NCBI RefSeq assembly: GCF_000341085.1
Contig: NZ_ANBA01000002.1
Span: 434,001-498,000 of the forward strand
Length of the DNA: 64,000 bases
Source: Nocardiopsis ganjiahuensis DSM 45031
GTDB taxonomy: Bacteria > Actinomycetota > Actinomycetes > Streptosporangiales > Streptosporangiaceae
Direction: 5' to 3'
Position numbers and translations under genes: made by a program. Positions 1 through 7,741 of this stretch are shown in pieces (within the stretch, counting starts at the first letter, position 1; every line of letters begins with the position of its first letter). The notes beneath the pieces were generated by a model. The model did no database searches. It saw only the letters and a program-made list of their open reading frames with translations, and was not told where the DNA came from.

Positions 1-7
1 ACCTCCT
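1..7 (-). promoter_or_regulatory. Shine-Dalgarno of a gene starting left of the window
   Basis: Read on the minus strand the first bases are AGGAGGT, a near-perfect Shine-Dalgarno. Its start codon must lie just outside the window. The promoter at 74-103 points the same way. Confidence 0.6.
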
Positions 8-73
8 GTAGCCCCCCAATAGATGTCCCCGACCCTTTTCGTCCCCCGGGTCGGGTGGAAATCCCACATTGGA

Positions 74-103
74 ATTACACGCGTGCGCCTCACTGTGAGT
101 CAA
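74..103 (-). promoter_or_regulatory. Sigma-70-like promoter reading left
   Basis: On the minus strand TTGACT (98-103) is followed after exactly 18 bases by TGTAAT (74-79). With the AGGAGGT at 1-7 this forms promoter, leader of about 65 nt and ribosome binding site for a gene off the left edge. It is the best match to a housekeeping -35/-10 pair in the first 2 kb. Confidence 0.55.
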
Positions 104-111
104 GCGCCCGA

Positions 112-186
112 CGTGGTAATCCACTGAATATCATGTAACGAACCTCCAACGGCAGGCCCGCGATGTCCGTTCTGTGGATTACCACG
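112..186. repeat. 13-bp inverted repeat, possible operator pair
   Basis: CGTGGTAATCCAC (112-124) recurs as its exact reverse complement at 174-186, separated by 49 bases. The left arm sits just upstream of the leftward promoter at 74-103. It could be two half-sites of a looping regulator or a long-loop hairpin downstream of the repeat-rich membrane gene. No function can be assigned from sequence. Confidence 0.4.
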
Positions 187-236
187 CAATTCACGTGCCT
201 TCCCAAGGCGTGGAGAGCGTGGCGGCCCGAGCGGGA

Positions 237-1895
237 TCAGCGCTGGCCGTCGCTGCCGTACCAGTTCTGCTGGTTGTCGGTACCGCCCTGTCCTGGCTGG
301 TCAGAGCTGTAGCCGGAGCCGGAACCGTACTGACTGCCGTACGTCCCACCACTCTGGTCGGTCGACTCACCACCAGTGTTCTCACCGGAGTTAAAGAATG
401 GTTCAAGTCCGGGCTCGGAGGGTGCTTCCTGCCCCTGCTGGGCCTGGTCCTGGTACCAACCGTGCTGGATGGCGTCCTGGGCCTGCTGGTCGGCGGCGGG
501 CTGGGCCTCGTAGGTCTGCGGCGCGTACTGGGACGGGTCGTAGGCCTGGCCGTACTCGTTCGCCTGCTGGGCGGCGGCGTCCTGGCCGTACTGCTGCTGG
601 GCCTGGCCGTAGGCCTGCGCCTGCTGCGCGTCGTAGCCGTACGCCTGCTGCGCGGCCGCGTCCTGGCCGTAGGCGACCTGCTGACCGTAGGCGTCCTGGC
701 CGTACTGCTGCTGGGCCTGACCGTAGGCGTCCTGGCCGTAGGCCTGCTGGGCGCCCGTGCCGTACGCCTGCTGCTGCGCCTGCTGAGCGGCCGCGTCCTG
801 CCCGTAGGCCTGCTGCGCGCCGGTCGCGTACGCCTGCTGTGCACCGGTCCCGTACGCCTGCTGCTGAGCAGCCGCGTCCTGGCCGTACGCCTGCTGGGCG
901 CCCGTGCCGTACGCCTGCTGCTGCGCCTGCTGGGCAGCGGCGTCCTGGCCGTAGGCCTGCTGCGCGCCGGTCCCGTACGCCTGCTGGGCGGCCGCGTCCT
1001 GCCCGTAGGCGGCCTGCTGACCGTAGGCGTCACCGTAGGCCTGCTGGGCGCCCGTGCCGTACGCCTGCTGCTGCGCCTGCTGGGCGGCCGCGTCCTGCCC
1101 GTAGGCGGCCTGCTGACCGTAGGCGTCACCGTAGGCCTGCTGGGCGCCCGTGCCGTACGCCTGCTGCTGCGCCTGCTGGGCGGCCGCGTCCTGCCCGTAG
1201 GCGGCCTGCTGACCGTAGGCGTCACCGTAGGCCTGCTGGGCGCCCGTGCCGTACGCCTGCTGCTGCGCCTGCTGGGCGGCCGCGTCCTGCCCGTAGGCGG
1301 CCTGCTGACCGTAGGCGTCACCGTAGGCCTGCTGGGCACCGGCCTGCGCCGGGTCGGCGGCCGGGTAGCCGGGCTGGGCGAACGACTGCTGGGTGCCGGT
1401 CGCGGGCGGGAACTGCTGCTGGTTGTACATCTGCGCCTGCTGCGGCTGCGCACGCGGGACCACGGTGGGGTCGTTGAAGATCTTGATCAGGTAGAACCCG
1501 AAGAAGCCGAGCACCGCGAGCAGCGCCGCCCTCTCCAGGAAGCCCGCGAAGGCCAGACCGCCGTTGTCGATACCGATGAACCCGCTGATCAGGCCGATCA
1601 GGCCGAAGAGCAGGCCGACACCGACCATGATCATCGCGGTCAGGATCACGGGGAAGGACACCGGACGGGTGCGCTCGCTGGTGAGCACCAGGACCACCGC
1701 GGCCACCAGCAGCAGGGTGATGGTGATGCCGTAGAAGGACGACCCGGCCGAGCCCATGGCGCCGGCGAAGCTCCCGTTGTACTCGCTCGACCAGATGATC
1801 AGCGTGATCAGTCCGGCCAGCATCTGGACGCCCACGGCCCCCAACAGGACCCAGGCCCCGGGCAGGCGCAGACGTTCTAGTGTTTCGTTGTTCAA
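237..1895 (-). CDS. Membrane protein with Q/A/Y/G-rich repeat tail (DUF5336-like)
   Basis: About 552 residues. The start is taken as TTG at 1895 (MNNETLERLRLPG), because upstream in-frame codons run into the divergent fbiA region and lack coding character. Four hydrophobic segments (about residues 14-36, 55-75, 85-112 and 120-145) are followed by some 320 residues made almost only of Gln, Ala, Tyr, Gly and Asp in AYGQ-type repeats, then a Ser/Gly/Gln-rich end. The layout (four membrane helices, then a low-complexity cytoplasmic or surface tail) resembles the actinobacterial 34-kDa antigen/DUF5336 group. Function is unknown. The tail is probably disordered. Family assignment rests on architecture only. 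Confidence 0.75.
   Translation of the reverse strand: MNNETLERLRLPGAWVLLGAVGVQMLAGLITLIIWSSEYNGSFAGAMGSAGSSFYGITITLLLVAAVVLVLTSERTRPVSFPVILTAMIMVGVGLLFGLIGLISGFIGIDNGGLAFAGFLERAALLAVLGFFGFYLIKIFNDPTVVPRAQPQQAQMYNQQQFPPATGTQQSFAQPGYPAADPAQAGAQQAYGDAYGQQAAYGQDAAAQQAQQQAYGTGAQQAYGDAYGQQAAYGQDAAAQQAQQQAYGTGAQQAYGDAYGQQAAYGQDAAAQQAQQQAYGTGAQQAYGDAYGQQAAYGQDAAAQQAYGTGAQQAYGQDAAAQQAQQQAYGTGAQQAYGQDAAAQQQAYGTGAQQAYATGAQQAYGQDAAAQQAQQQAYGTGAQQAYGQDAYGQAQQQYGQDAYGQQVAYGQDAAAQQAYGYDAQQAQAYGQAQQQYGQDAAAQQANEYGQAYDPSQYAPQTYEAQPAADQQAQDAIQHGWYQDQAQQGQEAPSEPGLEPFFNSGENTGGESTDQSGGTYGSQYGSGSGYSSDQPGQGGTDNQQNWYGSDGQR
1021..1337. repeat. Tandem 96-bp repeats inside the membrane-protein gene
   Basis: Units begin at 1021, 1117, 1213 and 1309 (last one partial), exactly 96 bp apart and nearly identical. 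Each encodes 32 residues with the pattern AYGDAYGQQAAYGQDAAAQQ followed by AQQQAYGTG-type sequence. Flanking copies (about 700-1020) are diverged. The homogeneity suggests recent expansion by slippage or unequal recombination. Confidence 0.9.
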
Positions 1896-2129
1896 GAGAG
1901 GTTCCCCTCTGCTGCTTCGCCGTCGCGTCGGAGGAAGCTTGGCATATCGTCGGGCTGTCGGGTGAATCGGCCGAGGCGCGCCCAGGGAAGGAAACGGGGA
2001 CACCGGACGCGGGGCCGATGGAGTGGGATGGCGACCGATGTCCGAAGGTTCACACACCGTCGGTACCGGAACGGTCACGCCGGATCGTACCCACGGGGGG
2101 CAGACGACCCATACGCGCCCCCAGCCTGC

Positions 2130-2135
2130 CAGACT
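2130..2135 (+). promoter_or_regulatory. -10 box of fbiA, probable leaderless start
   Basis: CAGACT lies 7 nt before the ATG at 2143. No clear Shine-Dalgarno precedes that ATG. The spacing puts the transcription start at or next to the start codon. Confidence 0.35.
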
Positions 2136-2142
2136 TGGGCGC

Positions 2143-3132
2143 ATGCGGATAGTCGTACCGGCTGGCGGTATCGGCGGCGCACGTTTCCTCCGCGGCCTCA
2201 AAGCCGCCCTCGGAACCGGCGCCGCGACCGAATCGGACCAGACCACAGAGAACCAGATCACCGTCATCGGCAACACCGGTGACGACATCACCCTCTTCGG
2301 CCTCCGGATCTGTCCCGACCTGGACACCGTGATGTACACCCTCGGCGGCGGGATCAACGAGGAACAGGGCTGGGGCAGGACCGACGAGACCTTCACGGTC
2401 AAGGAGGAGCTCGCGGCCTACGGGATGAAACCCACCTGGTTCGGTCTGGGCGACCGTGACACCGCCACCCATATCGTACGGGCCCAGATGATCGCGGCGG
2501 GCTACCCCCTGTCCGCGATCACCACCGCGCTGTGCGACCGCTGGCAGCCCGGTGTGCGGCTGCTGCCGATGACCGACGACCAGGTCGAGACGCACGTGAT
2601 CGTCGACGACGAGGACGGGCGCCGGGCCATCCACTTCCAGGAGTGGTGGATCAGGCACCGCGCCGCGCTGCCCGCCGAACAGATCATCAGCATGGGCGCG
2701 GAGAAGGCCGAGCCCGCCCCCGGTGTGATCCGTGCCATCAGCAACGCCGACGTCGTGGTCATCCCGCCGTCCAACCCCGTGGTGAGCGTCGGCTCCATCC
2801 TCAACATCAAGGGCATCCGCGAGGCCATGGTCGGCAAGACCGTGGTGGGCGTCTCACCGATCATCGGCGGCGCCCCCGTCCGCGGGATGGCCGACGCCTG
2901 TCTCAGCGCCATCGGCGTCGAGACCAGCGCGGGAGCGGTCGCCGAGCACCTCGGTTCGGACCTGCTGGACGGCTGGCTGGTCGACGAGGCCGACGCAGGC
3001 ACCGAGGTGGAGGGGATCGAGGTGCGTTCCCGGCCGCTGTACATGAGCGACCCGGAGTCCACCGAGGCGCTCGCCCGGGCCGCTCTGGACCTGGCCGTGG
3101 AGCTGTCCGAAGGCAAGGACGAGAGCCGGTGA
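2143..3132 (+). CDS. fbiA: F420 biosynthesis transferase FbiA/CofD
   Basis: 329 residues, CofD/FbiA family. The enzyme transfers the phospholactyl or phosphoenolpyruvyl group from its GDP-activated donor to the deazaflavin Fo, giving (dehydro-)F420-0 in the cytoplasm. The start [18 protein letters not shown] at 2143 begins directly with the family's N-terminal nucleotide-binding segment, so the in-frame ATG at 2023 is rejected. Conserved stretches such as [14 protein letters not shown] and [10 protein letters not shown] are present. The stop overlaps the fbiB start by 4 bp (GTGA), so the two are translationally coupled. In actinobacteria the substrate is thought to be the phosphoenolpyruvyl donor; the sequence here does not decide this. 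Confidence 0.96.
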   Translation: MRIVVPAGGIGGARFLRGLKAALGTGAATESDQTTENQITVIGNTGDDITLFGLRICPDLDTVMYTLGGGINEEQGWGRTDETFTVKEELAAYGMKPTWFGLGDRDTATHIVRAQMIAAGYPLSAITTALCDRWQPGVRLLPMTDDQVETHVIVDDEDGRRAIHFQEWWIRHRAALPAEQIISMGAEKAEPAPGVIRAISNADVVVIPPSNPVVSVGSILNIKGIREAMVGKTVVGVSPIIGGAPVRGMADACLSAIGVETSAGAVAEHLGSDLLDGWLVDEADAGTEVEGIEVRSRPLYMSDPESTEALARAALDLAVELSEGKDESR

Positions 3133-4472
3133 GCGCCCGGGAGCAGGGGGCTGCCGGGCGGGGCGCCGCCGCGCGGGACTCCGAACTGCGGGTGCGCGGG
3201 CTCGCCGGGATCCCCGAGGTGGGTCCGGGCGACGACCTCGCCGGGCTCGTCGCCGACGCCGTGACCGCTTCCGGCCGGCCCCTGGCCGACGGCGACATCC
3301 TGGTCGTCACCTCCAAGATCGTCAGCAAGGCCGAGGGACGCTCACGGCCCGGGGACGACCGGGAGGCGGCCATCGGCGCCGAGACCGAGCGCGTGGTCGC
3401 GCGGATGGGCCGGACCCGGATCGTGCAGACCCGGCAGGGCCTGGTCATGGCCGCCGCCGGGGTGGACGCCTCCAACGTCGAGCCCGGCACCGTCCTCCTG
3501 CTGCCCGAGGACTCCGACGCCTCCGCCCGCGCCCTGCGCGCGGGGGTGCGCGAGCGCCTGGGCGTGCGCGTGGGGGTCATCGTCTCGGACACGTTCGGCC
3601 GCCCCTGGCGGATGGGTCAGACCGACGTCGCCATCGGCGCGGCCGGGCTGCGCGCCGTGCAGGACCTGCGCGGCACCGTCGACACCCACGGCAACCTGAT
3701 GGAGGCCACGGTCAACGCGGTCGCCGACGAGATCGCCGGCGCCGGGGAGCTGGTCAAGGGCAAGACCGCCGGTGTGCCGGTCGCCGTGGTCTCGGGCCTG
3801 GGCGGCCTGGTCACCGAGGAGGACGGGCCCGGAGCCGCGGAGCTGGTCCGCCCGGCCGACGCCGACCTGTTCCGCTACGGCTCCAGGGACGTGGTCCCGG
3901 CCCGGCGGACCGTGCGGTCCTTCACCGACCAGCCGGTGGACCCCGCCCTGGTACGCCGTGCCGTGGCCACCGCCGTGACCGCTCCCGCACCGCACCACAC
4001 CACCCCCTGGCGCTTCGTGCTGGTGGAGTCCGCGGAGACGAGGAAGCGGCTGCTGGACGCGATGCTCCAGGCCTGGGTGACCGACCTGCGCGGCGACGGG
4101 TTCACCGAGGAGCAGATCACCAGGCGGACCAGGCGCGGCGACGTGCTGCGCGGCGCCCCCTACCTGGTGGTGCCGTTCCTGGTCGCCGACGGCGCGCACC
4201 CCTACCCGGACGAGCGCCGGGCCGACGCCGAGCGGTCGATGTTCCTCGTGGCCATGGGCGCCGGAGTGCAGAGTCTGCTGGTGGGCCTGGCCATGGAGGG
4301 CCTGGGTTCGGCGTGGATCTCCTCCACGATGTTCTGCGCGGACACCGTGCGCGAGGTCCTGGACGTGCCCGGGGACTGGCGGCCGATGGGCGCGGTGGCC
4401 GTGGGGTACGCGGCCGAGGCGCCCAAGGAGCGGCCGCCGCGCGACCCGGACGCCTTCGTCGTGGTGAGATGA
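3129..4472 (+). CDS. fbiB: Bifunctional F420:glutamyl ligase / dehydro-F420-0 reductase FbiB
   Basis: 447 residues from GTG at 3129, overlapping the fbiA stop. Residues about 10-250 are the CofE gamma-glutamyl ligase domain ([36 protein letters not shown]), which adds the glutamate tail to F420-0. Residues about 255-447 are an FMN-binding nitroreductase-fold domain ([17 protein letters not shown] near its start, [12 protein letters not shown] near its end), known in FbiB to reduce dehydro-F420-0. The two-domain fusion is typical of actinobacteria; archaeal CofE lacks the second domain. Confidence 0.96.
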   Translation: MSAREQGAAGRGAAARDSELRVRGLAGIPEVGPGDDLAGLVADAVTASGRPLADGDILVVTSKIVSKAEGRSRPGDDREAAIGAETERVVARMGRTRIVQTRQGLVMAAAGVDASNVEPGTVLLLPEDSDASARALRAGVRERLGVRVGVIVSDTFGRPWRMGQTDVAIGAAGLRAVQDLRGTVDTHGNLMEATVNAVADEIAGAGELVKGKTAGVPVAVVSGLGGLVTEEDGPGAAELVRPADADLFRYGSRDVVPARRTVRSFTDQPVDPALVRRAVATAVTAPAPHHTTPWRFVLVESAETRKRLLDAMLQAWVTDLRGDGFTEEQITRRTRRGDVLRGAPYLVVPFLVADGAHPYPDERRADAERSMFLVAMGAGVQSLLVGLAMEGLGSAWISSTMFCADTVREVLDVPGDWRPMGAVAVGYAAEAPKERPPRDPDAFVVVR

Positions 4473-4516
4473 CCCGGACCACGGTGCGCTGACCGGCCCC
4501 GGCGGCGCGTCCCGGG

Positions 4517-4569
4517 CCCCTCCCCGTCCCCGTCCCGGCATGCTGGGGCGGGGCGCGGACGGGGAGGGG
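4517..4569 (+). promoter_or_regulatory. Hairpin sequestering the antiporter ribosome binding site
   Basis: A perfect 13-bp stem pairs 4517-4529 with 4557-4569, with a further C/G-rich inner stem. The 3' arm GGACGGGGAGGGG is itself the Shine-Dalgarno region of the antiporter whose ATG is at 4575. It may act as a terminator for fbiAB, as a translational switch for the antiporter, or both. Confidence 0.5.
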
Positions 4570-4574
4570 TTCGG

Positions 4575-6167
4575 ATGGCCGTCGAGGAGTACGTGGTCGC
4601 CACGCTGGTCGTGGTGGTCGCGGTCATCGCGGGACAGCTGGTCGCCGGGCGGATCAGGGTGCCCGGCGCGGTGGTCCTGGTGGTGCTGGGCATGCTCCTC
4701 GGGGTGGTGCCGTGGATGCATTCGCTGTCCATCACCCCCGAGATCATCCTCCTGGTCTTCCTGCCGCCGCTGATCTACAACGCGGCGTTCTTCTCCTCCC
4801 CCAAGGACATGCGCGACCTGGCGCGGCCCATCGTCGTGATGTCGGTGGGGATGACCCTGGCCACCGCGTTCGGACTGGCCGGGATCGTCCACCTGCTGCT
4901 GCCGGACGCGGGATGGCCCGCGGCGATCGCGCTGGGCGCGGCGATCGCACCGACCGACGCCGTGGCCGCCTCCGCGATCCTCAAACGGGCGGGGACCCCG
5001 CGCCGGGTGCTGACCATCCTGGAGGGCGAGTCCCTCATCAACGACGGGGTCGCCCTGACCCTGTTCAGCCTGGCTGTCACCGCGATGACGCACCCCCTCA
5101 CCCCGGCCGACGCGGCCCTGGAGCTGGGCGAGGTGGTGGTGGGCGGACTGGTCTACGGCGCGGTGGTGGCCGTGGCGGTGGCCTGGGCGCGCGTCCGGAT
5201 GCGGGACGCCTCGCTCCAGCTGATGACGGCGCTCATCACCCCGTTCGTGGCCTACATCCCCGCGGAGATGGCGGGGTTCTCCGGGGTGCTGGCCGCGGTG
5301 GTGGCCGGTTTCTACCTCGGCACGCACGGCGAGGGGTTGTTGCCGCCCCGGGTGCGGGTCAGCGGGCAGACCATCTGGACCACGCTGGTGAGCCTGTTGG
5401 AGGCGATGCTGTTCGTGCTCCTGGGCCTGCAGCTGGACGCCGTGGTCCGGTCCGTGCAGGAGGACTACGCCTTCGTGCAGCTGGTGCTGGTGGCCCTGGC
5501 CGTGACCGCCACCGCGATGGCGGTGCGCATGGCGCTGATGCTGTTCGTGACCCCGCTGCAGCGGTACCTGTCGAGAGAACGGCTGGACGGCTCGGGCTTC
5601 AAGGAGCGTGTGGCGATCGGTTGGAGCGGCATGCGCGGGGCCGTGTCCCTGGCGATCGCGCTGTCCCTCCCCGCGACGCTGGGCGGCGAGGACTTCACCG
5701 ACCGGGGCGCGCTCGTCTTCATCGCCGGCGTGGTCGTGATGGGCACCCTGGTCGGACAGGGGAGCACACTGCCGTGGGTGCTGCGCAGGCTGGGGCTGAC
5801 CGACGAGGGCACCCGTCGGCGGGAGTTCCTGCGGGCCGAGTACGAGATGGACTGCGCCGCCGTGCGCAAGGTGGACGAGATGCTCACCGAGGGGGACGTG
5901 GACGACCGGACCGCGGACGCCGTGCGGGAGCGGTACGCGAAACGGATCGGCGCGGTGAAGGGACTGCTGAACGCGGAGGGCGCGGACCTGGACCGGGTCA
6001 AGGAGGACGCCCGGGACCGCAAGGCGGTCTTCGGCCAGGTCGACCAGGCCCGCCGGGACGCGCTGATGGCGCTGTACCGCTCGGGGGAGATCGACTACGA
6101 CGTCTTCACCGGGGTGACCCGGGACATGGACCTCCGCGGCCCCGGGGGCGGTCCGTACGGCGTCTGA
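4575..6167 (+). CDS. Na+/H+ antiporter, CPA1 (NhaP/YjcE) type
   Basis: 530 residues, about 12 hydrophobic segments over residues 5-410, then a charged cytoplasmic tail (about 415-530). Family hallmarks include the early FLPPLIYNAAF, the ion-site stretch IAPTDAVAASAIL, and GESLINDGVALTLF. GWSGMRGAVSLAIALSLP comes late in the membrane domain. The product should exchange cytoplasmic Na+ (or K+) for H+ at the cell membrane. The start ATG at 4575 follows a GGGGAGGGG site hidden in a strong hairpin. It is 102 bp downstream of fbiB on the same strand and may be partly cotranscribed, with no functional link to F420 apparent. Confidence 0.93.
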   Translation: MAVEEYVVATLVVVVAVIAGQLVAGRIRVPGAVVLVVLGMLLGVVPWMHSLSITPEIILLVFLPPLIYNAAFFSSPKDMRDLARPIVVMSVGMTLATAFGLAGIVHLLLPDAGWPAAIALGAAIAPTDAVAASAILKRAGTPRRVLTILEGESLINDGVALTLFSLAVTAMTHPLTPADAALELGEVVVGGLVYGAVVAVAVAWARVRMRDASLQLMTALITPFVAYIPAEMAGFSGVLAAVVAGFYLGTHGEGLLPPRVRVSGQTIWTTLVSLLEAMLFVLLGLQLDAVVRSVQEDYAFVQLVLVALAVTATAMAVRMALMLFVTPLQRYLSRERLDGSGFKERVAIGWSGMRGAVSLAIALSLPATLGGEDFTDRGALVFIAGVVVMGTLVGQGSTLPWVLRRLGLTDEGTRRREFLRAEYEMDCAAVRKVDEMLTEGDVDDRTADAVRERYAKRIGAVKGLLNAEGADLDRVKEDARDRKAVFGQVDQARRDALMALYRSGEIDYDVFTGVTRDMDLRGPGGGPYGV

Positions 6168-6215
6168 CCGGGGACGGGCCGGAACCCTCCCCAGCGGGCC
6201 GGGAGTCCGCGGACC

Positions 6216-6231
6216 ACTGGTGGTACCGGGT
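6216..6231. promoter_or_regulatory. Possible operator upstream of the chitinase promoter
   Basis: ACTGGTGGTACCGGGT, followed by ACCC, contains overlapping palindromes (GGTACC, GGGTACCC) about 40 bp upstream of the -35. The left half matches the ACTGGT half of the DasR/GntR box that controls chitin genes in streptomycetes; the right half does not. It is a weak candidate only. Confidence 0.25.
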
Positions 6232-6267
6232 ACCCAAGAAAACTACAAACTTTCTTAACCATTTCCG

Positions 6268-6296
6268 TTGACGGGCTCCTGGCGCAACTCTAAGGT
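6268..6296 (+). promoter_or_regulatory. Chitinase promoter
   Basis: TTGACG (6268-6273), 17-base spacer, TAAGGT (6291-6296). A good housekeeping-type promoter giving a leader of about 60 nt before the ATG at 6365, with GAAAGGAGC as the ribosome binding site. Confidence 0.65.
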
Positions 6297-6364
6297 CTCC
6301 TAACAATTACCGGCTCACAGAGCACAGACCCTTCGTCTCCCCGCTCGACGAAAGGAGCACCCCC

Positions 6365-7603
6365 ATGCTCGGCCCCCGGAACACCCGGCTCGCCCTTCTC
6401 GGCGGCCTCGCCGCGACAGCCACCGCGCTCGTCACCTCCTGCGGCACCCTCACCCCCGACCCCACACAGGTCGAAACCGTGTCCGACAGCGTCGAGGTCC
6501 AGCAGACCGACCAGTGGCTCACCGGCTACTGGCACAACTTCGACAACGGCTCCACCGTGATGCCGCTCTCCGAGATCCCCGGCGAGTACAACCTCGTGGC
6601 GGTCGCCTTCGCCGACAACCACCCCGAACTCGACGGCGGTATCACCTTCAACCTCGCCGGAGACGAACTCGGCGGCTACACCGACGCGCAGTTCCGCGAC
6701 GACATCGCCGCCATCCAGGCCGAGGGCCGCAAGGTGATCATCTCCGTGGGCGGCGAGATCGGCCACGTGGACGTCACCAACCCCACCCAGGCGCGGAACT
6801 TCGCCGACACCACCTACGAGCTCATGCAGGACTACGGGTTCGACGGCGTGGACATCGACCTGGAACACGGCATCGACGCCACCCACATGTCCGACGCCCT
6901 GCACGACCTCAGCGGCAAGGCCGGCTCCGACCTGATCGTCACGATGGCCCCGCAGACCATCGACTTCCAGAGCCCCGGCGCCGGGTACTACCAGCTGGCC
7001 GAGAACATCTCGGACATCCTCACCATCGTGAACATGCAGTACTACAACTCCGGCTCCATGCTGGGCTGCGACGGCAGCGTCTACACCCAGGGCACCAGCG
7101 ACTTCGTCGCCGCCCTGGCCTGCATCCAGCTGGAGATGGGCCTGGACCCGAGCCAGGTCGGCCTGGGCCTGCCCGCCGTGCCCTCCGCCGCCGGCGGCGG
7201 CTACCTGGAGCCCAACGGCATCGTCGCCGCCCTGGACTGCCTGGAGGCCGGAACCAGCTGCGGCTCCTTCTCCCCCGACACCCCGTACGGTCCCATCGGC
7301 GGCGTGATGACCTGGTCCATCAACTGGGACGCCACCAACAACTACGAGTTCGCCGACACCGTCTCCCAGCGCCTGGGCAACGGCCCCGGCACGTCCCCGT
7401 CCCCCAGCCCCACCGAGGAGCCCACCGAGGGTCCGGGCGAGCCCGACTGCGACGCCGCCGCCTGGAGCAGCGGCAGTGTCTACACGCAGGGTGACTCCGT
7501 CTCCCACAGCGGTTCGGTCTACACCGCCCGCTGGTGGACCCAGGGCGAGGAGCCCGGCACCACCGGCGAGTGGGGGGTCTGGGACCGCGTAGGCGGCTGC
7601 TGA
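6365..7603 (+). CDS. Secreted GH18 chitinase with C-terminal chitin-binding domain
   Basis: 412 residues. The N-terminal signal ends in VTSC near residue 25, a plausible lipobox, so the enzyme may be a lipoprotein or simply secreted. Residues about 47-340 form a glycoside hydrolase family 18 barrel with the catalytic signature DGVDIDLE at 160-167 (E167 the acid), then MAPQ, QYYN and a C-terminal MTWSINWD. A Pro/Ser/Thr/Glu linker leads to a small CBM5/12-type domain (residues about 365-412, AAWSSGSVYTQGDSV...ARWWTQGEEPG), which binds chitin. It has its own promoter and a strong terminator, so it is monocistronic. Confidence 0.95.
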   Translation: MLGPRNTRLALLGGLAATATALVTSCGTLTPDPTQVETVSDSVEVQQTDQWLTGYWHNFDNGSTVMPLSEIPGEYNLVAVAFADNHPELDGGITFNLAGDELGGYTDAQFRDDIAAIQAEGRKVIISVGGEIGHVDVTNPTQARNFADTTYELMQDYGFDGVDIDLEHGIDATHMSDALHDLSGKAGSDLIVTMAPQTIDFQSPGAGYYQLAENISDILTIVNMQYYNSGSMLGCDGSVYTQGTSDFVAALACIQLEMGLDPSQVGLGLPAVPSAAGGGYLEPNGIVAALDCLEAGTSCGSFSPDTPYGPIGGVMTWSINWDATNNYEFADTVSQRLGNGPGTSPSPSPTEEPTEGPGEPDCDAAAWSSGSVYTQGDSVSHSGSVYTARWWTQGEEPGTTGEWGVWDRVGGC

Positions 7604-7690
7604 CCGACCACACCCCCGCGGGCCCTCACTCCCACCCCGCGGCCGGCGGCCCGTCGCCTCACTCCCCTCCCCGACGGGCCGCGCAACGAG

Positions 7691-7733
7691 AAAGGGGCGG
7701 GACGCCTTTCCCCGGCGTCCCGCCCCTCTTGTC
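7691..7733. terminator. Bidirectional terminator between chitinase and fbiC
   Basis: A perfect 13-bp stem (7694-7706 with 7714-7726), loop of 7, flanked by AAA on one side and TCTT on the other. It sits between convergent genes. Confidence 0.85.
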
Positions 7734-7741
7734 GTTGCCGG

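Noticed and set aside
1021..1337. CRISPR-like array
   Set aside because: Units are contiguous with no variable spacers and encode protein repeats in frame.
174..1880. Long open frames on both strands across the repeat-rich gene
   Set aside because: They arise from the repeat's codon periodicity. Only the minus frame that gives four membrane helices and a consistent Q/A/Y/G tail is protein-like; the others give Arg/Pro or Leu/Gly/Val strings.
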